64,000 bases of DNA from UBA4416 sp964541155 (GTDB lineage: Bacteria; Bacteroidota; Bacteroidia; B-17B0; Aurantibacillaceae): positions 1-64,000 of the forward strand of contig CAZIPC010000006.1 of NCBI GenBank assembly GCA_964541155.1. Direction: 5' to 3'. The first letter of the stretch is position 1. Every line of letters begins with the position of its first letter. Both the position numbers and the translations under genes were made by a program. The notes under the pieces are model-generated. The model worked only from the letters and a program-made list of their open reading frames with translations. It did not search any database and was not told the origin of the DNA. Below, one piece after another: positions 17,153 through 24,794 of this stretch.

Positions 17153-17902
17153 ATGAAACAGCCATGGTTTAGTTTATATAATAACCAAGTTTATAAAAGT
17201 GATAATCCCGAATTTTTAGATTTATCAAATTATGAAGGAATCAAAGAACTTGAGAAAAACTATTTAATGATTTATAATGAGTTGCAAGTTTTTCTTACAG
17301 CTTTTCAACTAGAGCCTCAGTTTAATACAACCATGGTTGAAATTCCTAAAAGTTGGAAAGTAAGGTCTTTAAGAGTATGGGGAGTAGAGATGTATGATGT
17401 ACAAAAACACTTTACAGTAACTATGAAGTTAATGAATCAAATACCAAATGTTATAAACATTGGATTTAATTTACTTGAGCCTAATTCTATAATAAAACCT
17501 CATTGTGGAGATACAGATGCTATTTATCGCTGTCATTTAGGTTTGAAAATACCTCAAAATTATATGCAGTGTGCCTTACAAGTTAATGCTATTCAGAGAT
17601 ATTGGAAGAGTGGAAAAATACTTTGCTTTATAGATGCATTTGAACATGAAGCTTTTAATAATACTAACGAGCAACGTATTATTTTATTATTTGATATTTT
17701 AAAACCACAATATGTAAATCAAAAAAACAAAATATGTGCAACTGTATTAACAAGTTTTTACATTCAAAAAATAGGTAATCTTTGGTATGGTATCTATAAA
17801 ATTAATAGACGAGTGTTTAGATATGTAGTTTACCCTTTTGTATTAATTATAAAATTATTGATTCCTATCAGAAATAGGTATAAAAAACGCGTTCTTACTT
17901 AG
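17153..17902 (+). CDS. Aspartyl/asparaginyl beta-hydroxylase-fold protein (third of three)
   Basis: Protein of 249 residues, a tandem paralogue of the preceding gene. It has PHCGDTDAIYRCHL at 116-129 (His117, Asp120, Arg126, His128), EHEAFNN with His165, and EQRIILLF with Arg175. Like its neighbour it ends in a hydrophobic-basic tail (YVVYPFVLIIKLLIPIRNRYKKR). The retained ligands suggest both tandem copies are active and may act on different sites or chains. Only 16 bases separate it from the convergent SET gene, with no hairpin terminator. Confidence 0.78.
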   Translation: MKQPWFSLYNNQVYKSDNPEFLDLSNYEGIKELEKNYLMIYNELQVFLTAFQLEPQFNTTMVEIPKSWKVRSLRVWGVEMYDVQKHFTVTMKLMNQIPNVINIGFNLLEPNSIIKPHCGDTDAIYRCHLGLKIPQNYMQCALQVNAIQRYWKSGKILCFIDAFEHEAFNNTNEQRIILLFDILKPQYVNQKNKICATVLTSFYIQKIGNLWYGIYKINRRVFRYVVYPFVLIIKLLIPIRNRYKKRVLT

Positions 17903-17918
17903 CTAAATAATGTTTCAC

Positions 17919-18335
17919 CTAATGGCGACCTCTTCCTATGCTAATGTTGTATTTAACACAATCCCAATATTCTTTAGTATAGCTTACAAAAATTTCTTCG
18001 CCTGCTTTAATATCTCTAGTGCTCACAATAAAACATCTATTGTTTTCAATTTCGTAAACACAATTATTTTTTAATCCTTTTATTCTTCCTAAACCTGCAG
18101 CATCATTAGCAAATCTGGCTTTGTGTTGTGGGGTATTCCATGCGTCAATGCAATGTTTTTTATTTATAAAAAATAAATAACCATCTTCATCTCGTTCTAC
18201 GCGTTTTTCATATTCCTTCCAATCAATAATTTCACCAAGATATTCAATAACACGAGTTCCTTTTTTTATTGCAGTTGTGGTAAATAACCCTTTTCCAGAG
18301 TTAGGTAGTTGTGATGTTTTTACAATTAAAGCCAT
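17919..18335 (-). CDS. SET-domain protein, putative protein lysine methyltransferase
   Basis: Protein of 138 residues that is essentially one SET domain. GKGLF is at 14-18, EYLGEIID near 31-38 and GEEIFVSYTKEYW at 112-124. The usual RFxNHSC segment reads RFANDAAG (74-81), so the His-Ser-Cys of the cofactor pseudoknot is not conserved; other bacterial SET proteins vary here too. SET enzymes methylate lysines using S-adenosylmethionine. The bacterial substrate is unknown. No pre-SET or post-SET cysteines are visible. It stands alone between the hydroxylase cluster and the thioredoxin/SCO pair. Confidence 0.82.
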   Translation of the reverse strand: MALIVKTSQLPNSGKGLFTTTAIKKGTRVIEYLGEIIDWKEYEKRVERDEDGYLFFINKKHCIDAWNTPQHKARFANDAAGLGRIKGLKNNCVYEIENNRCFIVSTRDIKAGEEIFVSYTKEYWDCVKYNISIGRGRH

Positions 18336-18401
18336 AGCTTGTAAAGATAATATCTGAATTGGATTTTTATTAAAAAAAGTGCAATTAAATAAAAAATAAT
18401 T

Positions 18402-18887
18402 TTATTTAATTGTTTCAACCAAGTAGTCGTAGTTAACTTTTTTTTCAATAAAAATATCAATAGTTTTATTTTTTTTGGTGATTAAAGTTGCTGGTATTGC
18501 ACCACTCCATAAATTAGAAATTTTATTTATAAAATCATTACCATTTATTTCGTCTAGTAAAATAACTTCACATGTGTACTTGTTTTTAACTAAAAAAGGT
18601 TTTAATTTTTTATCGATATCCTCAATAAAATCCATACAAACTAATATAGTTTTGATATTTTGTGTTTTATAGTTTAAATGTAACTTTTCAAATTCGGGAA
18701 GTTCTGCAACACAAGGTTTGCACCATGTAGCCCAAAAGTTTACTACATAGGTTGTGTCAGAATTATTATGAATACGATTCAATAAATCATTTATTTTATA
18801 AACAGGGATATTTTGTGCGTTAAAAGCTTGTATACTAAAAAATAAAAACAGTATAATGAGTTTAGTAATGTTTTTCTCTGTAATCAT
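18402..18887 (-). CDS. TlpA/ResA-like thioredoxin-fold protein, exported
   Basis: Protein of 161 residues with an N-terminal hydrophobic signal (about 8-24, ending FNAQ). The redox-active motif is WATWCKPC with Cys56 and Cys59, and the cis-proline region is IPATLIT. TlpA/ResA-type proteins reduce disulfides in the periplasm, often for cytochrome c maturation or copper-site assembly. Its start lies 26 bases inside the 3' end of the SCO1-like gene, so the two are coupled; SCO proteins and TlpA cooperate in copper insertion into cytochrome oxidase in other bacteria. No oxidase genes are nearby. Confidence 0.85.
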   Translation of the reverse strand: MITEKNITKLIILFLFFSIQAFNAQNIPVYKINDLLNRIHNNSDTTYVVNFWATWCKPCVAELPEFEKLHLNYKTQNIKTILVCMDFIEDIDKKLKPFLVKNKYTCEVILLDEINGNDFINKISNLWSGAIPATLITKKNKTIDIFIEKKVNYDYLVETIK

Positions 18888-19524
18888 ATTCTTCTAATAA
18901 TAATTTAATATCGATAATAAGTCTATTTACTTCTAAACTATCTGTTCCATCGTAAAACCCTCTTAAATGCATTTCTTTATCAACTAATGCAAAATTTTGT
19001 GTATGTATAAAATCATTTTCATCACCATTTCCTACTTCTGTATTTAATAAATAACTAGTTCGAGCCATATCGTATAACTGTTTTTTATCTCCTGTTAAAA
19101 ATAACCAACGATTATCTTTTACACCATGTAACTTAGCGTATGTCATTAAAACATTTACAGAATCTTCTTCGGGAGACACAGTATGAGATAAGATTAAGAT
19201 GTTTTTATTATTTGCAAATTCATGATATACTCTTTCTAGCTGATTACTCATAATTGGACAAATAGATTGGCAAGTTGTAAAGAAAAAATCAGTTATGTAT
19301 ATTTTATTTTTTACAGTTTCTTCGGTTGTTTTTTGATTGTATTGATTAATAAAGCAAAATGGTTTTACTTGATGAATAATAGTGTCTCCTTGTTTGATTA
19401 TTTTTTTCTCACCAAAATAGGGTAGCGTTCTAATTGGTTTTTTTTCTATTTTATGAATATAATACAAGCTTATAAATAAAGCAGGTATAATAAGTAGCCA
19501 ATAATATCTTTTGTTCGAAGTCAT
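18862..19524 (-). CDS. SCO1/SenC-family copper chaperone-like protein
   Basis: Protein of 220 residues anchored by one N-terminal helix (about 7-25). The SCO copper motif is complete: TTCQSIC with Cys85 and Cys89, plus His174 in DFIHTQNF. SCO proteins deliver copper to, or reduce, the CuA site of cytochrome c oxidase. It is translated ahead of the TlpA-like gene and overlaps it by 26 bases. TACCTTTG, a consensus -7 motif, lies on the minus strand at 19536-19529, only five bases before the ATG, so transcription could begin at or near the start codon. Confidence 0.88.
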   Translation of the reverse strand: MTSNKRYYWLLIIPALFISLYYIHKIEKKPIRTLPYFGEKKIIKQGDTIIHQVKPFCFINQYNQKTTEETVKNKIYITDFFFTTCQSICPIMSNQLERVYHEFANNKNILILSHTVSPEEDSVNVLMTYAKLHGVKDNRWLFLTGDKKQLYDMARTSYLLNTEVGNGDENDFIHTQNFALVDKEMHLRGFYDGTDSLEVNRLIIDIKLLLEEYDYREKHY

Positions 19525-19590
19525 TTAACAAAGGTAGGATTAAACTAGTTTGAAAACATTAGGTAATATGTAACAAAGTGTTATAAAACA

Positions 19591-19620
19591 AAAAAACCTG
19601 TAAAAACATACAGGTTTTTT
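19591..19620 (-). terminator. Rho-independent terminator after tRNA-Ser
   Basis: AAAAAACCTGTA, a 6-base loop, then TACAGGTTTTTT: a 12-bp perfect stem with U-tracts on both strands. It begins six bases after the 3' end of the minus-strand tRNA. Confidence 0.85.
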
Positions 19621-19625
19621 TTGTT

Positions 19626-19713
19626 TGGCGGAGAAATAGGGATTCGAACCCCAGGAACCTCACGGTTCAACAGTTTTCAAGACTGCCGCAATCGACCACT
19701 CTGCCATTTCTCC
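19626..19713 (-). tRNA. tRNA-Ser (anticodon UGA)
   Basis: The minus strand starts GGAGAAATGGCAGAGTGG and ends TTTCTCCGCCA, so the acceptor stem GGAGAAA/TTTCTCC, discriminator G and an encoded CCA are all present (88 bases). The anticodon loop is CTTGAAA, giving UGA, which reads UCA and related serine codons. The long variable arm between the anticodon and T arms is typical of class II tRNA-Ser. The T-loop reads GGTTCGAATCC. Confidence 0.96.
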
Positions 19714-19721
19714 AGAGAGTG

Positions 19722-19750
19722 CAAAAATAGTACTTTTTTTTATTATACAA
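19722..19750 (-). promoter_or_regulatory. Promoter of tRNA-Ser
   Basis: On the minus strand, TTG (19750-19748), an 18-base spacer, then TATTTTTG (19729-19722). It ends eight bases upstream of the mature tRNA 5' end. Confidence 0.65.
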
Positions 19751-19824
19751 CTAATTTTTTAAAAATATTTTTTATCGCTAACTTTAATTAAATTTATGCC
19801 CCCAGTAATTAGCAAATAAAGACT

Positions 19825-21300
19825 ATGCGATATTTTTTTTCATTTTTAGTGTTACTTTTGTGTCATAAGGCATTTTCTGGGATTACTTTTTATTTTAACT
19901 ATGGTGTTTTTAACACTTTAAGTAATAAGCCTTATTTAGAAACATATCTTACTGTTTCGGGCCAGTCGGTTAAGTTTTTGCCTATTTCTTCTGGTTACCA
20001 AGCTAATATTCATATTTCATGGAAAATCATAAACGAAAAAGGACTTGTTAGAGAGTCTAATTATAATTTAATGAGTCCTATAAGCGCAGATACCATACAG
20101 TTACCTTCTTTTATTGATACTCAGAGATTTTTACTGGAAAATGGAGAATATACCCTTGAGTTGGAGGTTTATGATAAAGCAACTCCTAATCAAAAGTATA
20201 CCCATTCTCAAAAAATTAAGATTTTATTTAACAGAGAAAAAAAAATATATAATTCAGATTTTCAAATATTAGAATCCTATTCAAAATCAATCAAACAGTC
20301 TATCTCTACAAAAAGCGGATATGATTTGATACCCTACAACATTAACTATTTTCCTAAAAGTCAAAATTCGCTTAATTTTTACATAGAAACCTATAATTTA
20401 GATACTGTAATAGGTAAGGGAACAAAGTTTGTTTATTCTTATTATATAGAAAATAGCGAAAATTTACAAAAACAAATTGGTTTTTCTGGATTTCAAAAAC
20501 AATTGGCGGCTAAAATTAACCCACTTTTATCACACTTTGATATTACGCAATTAGCAACAGGTAACTATAATTTAGTAATAGAAGTTAAAGATTCATTAAA
20601 TAAAATTCAATGCTATAAAAAATGGTTTTTTCAACGACAAAGTGATGTTAAACCTATAAGCTTAAATGAAAATTCCAATTTTAGGGCGGTTGAAGATTTT
20701 TTCAACTCTGTTCAAGGAGTCGATTCAATAAAACAATTTATAGAATGTTTATGGCCTATTTCAACAACTAAAGAAAGAGAGTGGCAACAGGTACAACTTA
20801 AAAGAAAAGACCCAAATTTAATGAGGGGTTATTTGGTAAATTACTGGAAAGAACAAGCTTCTGATACTACCGATGCATTACAACTATGGTATACTTACTA
20901 TAAAAAAGTTTTAGAAACTAATGCCTTATTAAAATGCGGAAAACAAAAAGGTTATTATACAGATAGAGGAAGGGTATATTTGCAATATGGTAAACCAGAT
21001 CAAAGAACTCAAGTAAATAGCGAGCCCGGCACCTATCCTTATGAAATATGGCAATATTATAGGATATATGATAAAGCAACTAAGAGATTTTTTACAAATA
21101 AAAAATTTGTTTTTGCTAATTTTGCTATCGCCGATGATTGCTATAAATTGATTCATAGTGAAGTAAAAGGAGAAATTTATGATGAGAGATGGCGATTTAG
21201 ATTAGTAAATAGAACACAACAATCAACAAATATTGATGAGACAAAACCAGGCGGAACATATGGTAATAATATCGATGATAACTTTAATAGCCCTCGCTAA
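19825..21300 (+). CDS. GWxTD domain-containing secreted protein
   Basis: Protein of 491 residues with a signal peptide (MRYFFSFLVLLLCHKAFSG, about 1-19). The long beta-rich middle resembles other Bacteroidota GWxTD proteins. The C-terminal GWxTD domain (about 285-445) includes DRGRVYLQYGKPDQRT and PYEIWQYY, followed by KKFVFANF. The family is widespread in Bacteroidota and has no established biochemical function. The tail (about 450-491) is Asn/Asp-rich with a block ending in NIDDNFNSPR. Only three bases separate it from the downstream GT2 gene, so they are probably cotranscribed. Confidence 0.85.
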   Translation: MRYFFSFLVLLLCHKAFSGITFYFNYGVFNTLSNKPYLETYLTVSGQSVKFLPISSGYQANIHISWKIINEKGLVRESNYNLMSPISADTIQLPSFIDTQRFLLENGEYTLELEVYDKATPNQKYTHSQKIKILFNREKKIYNSDFQILESYSKSIKQSISTKSGYDLIPYNINYFPKSQNSLNFYIETYNLDTVIGKGTKFVYSYYIENSENLQKQIGFSGFQKQLAAKINPLLSHFDITQLATGNYNLVIEVKDSLNKIQCYKKWFFQRQSDVKPISLNENSNFRAVEDFFNSVQGVDSIKQFIECLWPISTTKEREWQQVQLKRKDPNLMRGYLVNYWKEQASDTTDALQLWYTYYKKVLETNALLKCGKQKGYYTDRGRVYLQYGKPDQRTQVNSEPGTYPYEIWQYYRIYDKATKRFFTNKKFVFANFAIADDCYKLIHSEVKGEIYDERWRFRLVNRTQQSTNIDETKPGGTYGNNIDDNFNSPR

Positions 21301-21303
21301 CTT

Positions 21304-22326
21304 ATGCAACATAATAAAGTAGCCATTGTTATTTTAAATTGGAATGGGCAATTATTTTTAGAAAAATTTTTGCCAAAAGTTATTGCTTATTCTAAAAATA
21401 CTCAAATTATAGTAGCAGATAATCAATCGTCTGATAATAGTATAGATTTTTTAAAAAATAATTTTCCTGAAGTTTCAATAATTTTAAATCCATCTAATGA
21501 TGGTTTTGCCAAAGGTTATAATTTAGCTTTAAAACAAGTGTCTGCTGAGTATTATGTTTTATTAAATTCAGACGTAGAAGTTACAGATAATTGGATAGAA
21601 CCTATTATTCGATTGATGGATAAGGATATTTTGATTGCTGCCTGTCAGCCAAAAATATTAGATTATAATCATCCTACTAAATTTGAGTACGCTGGTGCGT
21701 CGGGAGGTTTTATTGACAAATATGGTTACCCTTTTTGTAGAGGAAGACTGTTTAATGTTTTAGAAAACGATTGCAATCAATATAATGATGTTACTGAAAT
21801 ATTTTGGGCTACAGGTGCTTGTATGTTTGTTAGGGCAGAAGCATTTTGGGAAGTAGGAGGATTTGATGATGACTATTTTGCACATATGGAAGAAATAGAT
21901 GTATGTTGGAGAATGAAAAATTTAGGATATAAAATTTATGTAGAACCTAAATCTATTGTTTATCATGTAGGAGGCGGTACTCTTAATAAGTTAAGTCCAA
22001 AAAAAACATTTTTAAATTTTAGAAATAATTTAATTACGTTAACTAAAAATGCTTCGTCTAATTTTTTGTTTTTTAAACTAATTTATCGAATGATGTTAGA
22101 TGGAATTGCTGCCTTTAAATTTTTATTTGAAGGACATGGTTCTCATTTTTTTGCAGTTATAAGCGCTCATTTTTCATATTATACCATGTTGCCTTCTACG
22201 TTAAGAAAACGAGACAAAATGCGCTTAAACACTAAGTTTAAAGATGCAACAACAGGAGTATATAAATATAACATTGTATACGCGCATTTCATCAAATCTA
22301 AAAAAACGTATAAGGATTTGATATAG
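21304..22326 (+). CDS. Glycosyltransferase family 2
   Basis: Protein of 340 residues with an N-terminal GT-A domain. It begins VAIVILNWNG, has VADNQSSDNS near 40-49, LLNSDVEVTDNW near 83-94 (the nucleotide-sugar Asp-x-Asp region) and GGFDDDYFAHMEEIDVCWRMK near 191-211 (catalytic-base region of WbbL-type rhamnosyltransferases). C-terminal helical segments (about 255-300) may bind the membrane. It probably transfers a sugar during surface glycan synthesis. It follows the GWxTD gene by three bases, an arrangement whose meaning is unknown. Confidence 0.85.
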   Translation: MQHNKVAIVILNWNGQLFLEKFLPKVIAYSKNTQIIVADNQSSDNSIDFLKNNFPEVSIILNPSNDGFAKGYNLALKQVSAEYYVLLNSDVEVTDNWIEPIIRLMDKDILIAACQPKILDYNHPTKFEYAGASGGFIDKYGYPFCRGRLFNVLENDCNQYNDVTEIFWATGACMFVRAEAFWEVGGFDDDYFAHMEEIDVCWRMKNLGYKIYVEPKSIVYHVGGGTLNKLSPKKTFLNFRNNLITLTKNASSNFLFFKLIYRMMLDGIAAFKFLFEGHGSHFFAVISAHFSYYTMLPSTLRKRDKMRLNTKFKDATTGVYKYNIVYAHFIKSKKTYKDLI

Positions 22327-22452
22327 TTTTTTTAGTTTATCGCATTTTTTTAATTGTGATATCAATTACAAATTGATTTTTATCATATTCATTAATGAGA
22401 AAAATCATCTAATTGTTAACTTGTTTTTTTCTACTTTGAAATAAAAAAAGTT

Positions 22453-23610
22453 ATGTCAATTTATCAAAAGCATGGTGAAATACCAAATAAACGCCATGTA
22501 GTTTTTCGCCAGCCAAATGGCCAATTATATCATGAAGAGTTATTTGGAACAGAAGGTTTTTCAAGCACTTCATCTTTACTTTATCATTTGCATCCACCAA
22601 CTATGGTAAAAGAAATTGGTAAAGCTCATTGGGCAAAGCCAGAGGCTGCGATTGAAGAAAATTTGAAAGCATTAAGTTTTATGGGTTATGATGTTGAACC
22701 AGAGGAAGATTATTTGGAGAGTAGAAAAGTATTTTTTTTTAATGATGATATGCAAATAGGTATTGCATGTCCATCAAAAACCATGGAAGATTATTTTTTT
22801 AAGAATGCAGATTCTGATGAAATGCTATTTATACACAAAGGAAGTGGGAGATGTAAAACAATGTATGGAACTATTGATTTTGAATATGGAGATTATGTTA
22901 TTATACCTAGAGGCGTAGTTTATCAATTAGAATTTGATACCTCAGACAATAAAATTTTATTTGTAGAATCTCATAGTCCTATTAGAACACCAAAACGCTA
23001 TAGAAATGAATTTGGACAGTTATTAGAACACTCTCCATTTTGTGAACGCGATTTTAAATTACCATATAATTTTGAAACTCACGACAAACATGGTGATTTT
23101 AAAATTATGATCAAAAAAAGAGGAATGATTTATCCTTATATATATGAAACACATCCTTTTGATTTAGTAGGTTGGGATGGTTACGTATATCCATATGCTT
23201 TCTCTATTTTTAATTTTGAACCTATAACAGGTCGCATCCATATGCCGCCTCCAATACATCAACAATTTGAAGGTAAAAATTTCGTAATCTGTTCTTTTGT
23301 TCCTAGGCTATATGATTATCATCCAAATGCTATTCCGGCTCCATATCATCATAGTAATATTGATGCCGAAGAAATTTTATATTATGTAGATGGAGATTTT
23401 ATGAGTAGAAATAATATTAAAGCAGGACAATTTACATTACATCCTGCGGGTGTACCTCATGGTCCTCATCCTGGAGCCATAGAGAGAAGTATTGGTAAAA
23501 AAGAAACTAAAGAGCTTGCTGTTATGATTGATCCATTTAATCCATTAAAAATAACTACAGAAGCTTTAAAATATGAAGTTAAAGATTATTATAAATCATG
23601 GATGATTTAA
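22453..23610 (+). CDS. hmgA: Homogentisate 1,2-dioxygenase
   Basis: Non-haem iron dioxygenase of 385 residues that opens homogentisate to maleylacetoacetate in tyrosine degradation. The C-terminal cupin carries the iron region PYHHSNIDAEEILYYVDGDF and then HPAGVPHGPHPGA, giving the His/Glu/His ligands expected of the family. The N-terminus MSIYQKHGEIPNKRHVVF is the type found in the shorter bacterial forms. It lies 23 bases ahead of hpd, so the operon carries two consecutive steps. The next enzymes of the route (maleylacetoacetate isomerase, fumarylacetoacetase) are not in the window. Confidence 0.95.
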   Translation: MSIYQKHGEIPNKRHVVFRQPNGQLYHEELFGTEGFSSTSSLLYHLHPPTMVKEIGKAHWAKPEAAIEENLKALSFMGYDVEPEEDYLESRKVFFFNDDMQIGIACPSKTMEDYFFKNADSDEMLFIHKGSGRCKTMYGTIDFEYGDYVIIPRGVVYQLEFDTSDNKILFVESHSPIRTPKRYRNEFGQLLEHSPFCERDFKLPYNFETHDKHGDFKIMIKKRGMIYPYIYETHPFDLVGWDGYVYPYAFSIFNFEPITGRIHMPPPIHQQFEGKNFVICSFVPRLYDYHPNAIPAPYHHSNIDAEEILYYVDGDFMSRNNIKAGQFTLHPAGVPHGPHPGAIERSIGKKETKELAVMIDPFNPLKITTEALKYEVKDYYKSWMI

Positions 23611-23633
23611 TAAACTATAAAAACTAAAATACA

Positions 23634-24791
23634 ATGGAAACAAAAGATTTAACTAATGTAAAAAACTTTGATTATTCAGGAGAAAAATTGTTTGATGCCG
23701 CGCAAGATTTTTTGCCTATAAATGGGACAGATTATGTTGAATTATATGTGGGTAATGCAAAACAAGCCGCTCATTATTATAAAACAGCATTTGGATTTCA
23801 AGATCTAGCTTATGCTGGCTTAGAAACAGGTGTAAAAGATAGAGTGTCTTATGTGTTAGTACAAGATAAAATTCGATTAGTATTAACAACTCCTTTTGAC
23901 CCAGAAAGTGAAATATCGCATCATATTCGTAAACATGGAGATGGCGTTAAAGTAATTGCCTTATGGGTTGATGACGCCACAAAAGCTTTTAATGAAACCA
24001 TTAAGCGAGGAGCCAAACCATATATGCAACCTACAATTACTAAAGATGAATTTGGAGAGGTTGTTCAATCAGGTATTCATACATATGGCGAAACGGTTCA
24101 TGTGTTTGTTGAAAGAAAAAATTACAAGGGCATATTTATGCCAGGTTTCGTAAAGTTAGAAACAGAATATCATCCTACTTCAACGGGATTAAAATATATT
24201 GATCACATGGTAGGTAATGTTGAATTAGGAGCCATGAATAAATGGGCTAAATTTTATGGAGAAGTATTGGGTTTTGCTAATTTAATAACCTTTGATGATA
24301 AAGATATTTCTACTGAATATACAGCTTTAATGAGTAAAGTAATGTCTAATGGAAATGGGAGAATAAAATTTCCTATTAACGAACCCGCTATAGGAAAAAA
24401 GAAATCACAAATTGAAGAATATTTAGATTTTTATCATGGGCCTGGTTGCCAGCATATCGCAGTAGCAACCGATGATATTGTATTTACAATTTCAGAAATG
24501 CGTAAGCGAGGAGTTGAATTTTTATACGTACCAGGTACATATTATGATACTGTAAAAAATCGAGTTGGTATAATTGAAGAAGATTTAGAAGTATTAAAAA
24601 AATGGGGCATCATGGTAGATAGGGATGAAGATGGCTATTTACTTCAAATTTTCACAAAACCAGTTGAAGATAGACCAACTCTATTTTTTGAAATTATTCA
24701 ACGTAAAGGTGCTAAATCATTTGGTAAAGGTAATTTTCAAGCTTTATTCGAATCTATTGAAGCTGAACAGGCTAGAAGAGGGACTCTTTAA
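23634..24791 (+). CDS. hpd: 4-Hydroxyphenylpyruvate dioxygenase
   Basis: Fe(II) oxygenase of 385 residues converting 4-hydroxyphenylpyruvate to homogentisate. It has two vicinal-oxygen-chelate domains: about 30-160 (NGTDYVELYVGNAKQAAHYY) and about 185-360 (LKYIDHMVGNVELG). The metal ligands should be the His of YIDHMVGN, the His of GCQHIAVAT and the Glu of LFFEIIQRKG. The C-terminal helix region GKGNFQALFESIEAEQARRG is typical. It supplies the substrate for hmgA directly upstream and is followed three bases later by the U32 gene, so at least three genes may share a transcript. Confidence 0.96.
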   Translation: METKDLTNVKNFDYSGEKLFDAAQDFLPINGTDYVELYVGNAKQAAHYYKTAFGFQDLAYAGLETGVKDRVSYVLVQDKIRLVLTTPFDPESEISHHIRKHGDGVKVIALWVDDATKAFNETIKRGAKPYMQPTITKDEFGEVVQSGIHTYGETVHVFVERKNYKGIFMPGFVKLETEYHPTSTGLKYIDHMVGNVELGAMNKWAKFYGEVLGFANLITFDDKDISTEYTALMSKVMSNGNGRIKFPINEPAIGKKKSQIEEYLDFYHGPGCQHIAVATDDIVFTISEMRKRGVEFLYVPGTYYDTVKNRVGIIEEDLEVLKKWGIMVDRDEDGYLLQIFTKPVEDRPTLFFEIIQRKGAKSFGKGNFQALFESIEAEQARRGTL

Positions 24792-24794
24792 TTT

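Noticed and set aside
17919..18335. Recent transfer of the SET gene from a eukaryote
   Set aside because: Codon use and base composition match the neighbours, and small SET proteins are widespread in bacteria.
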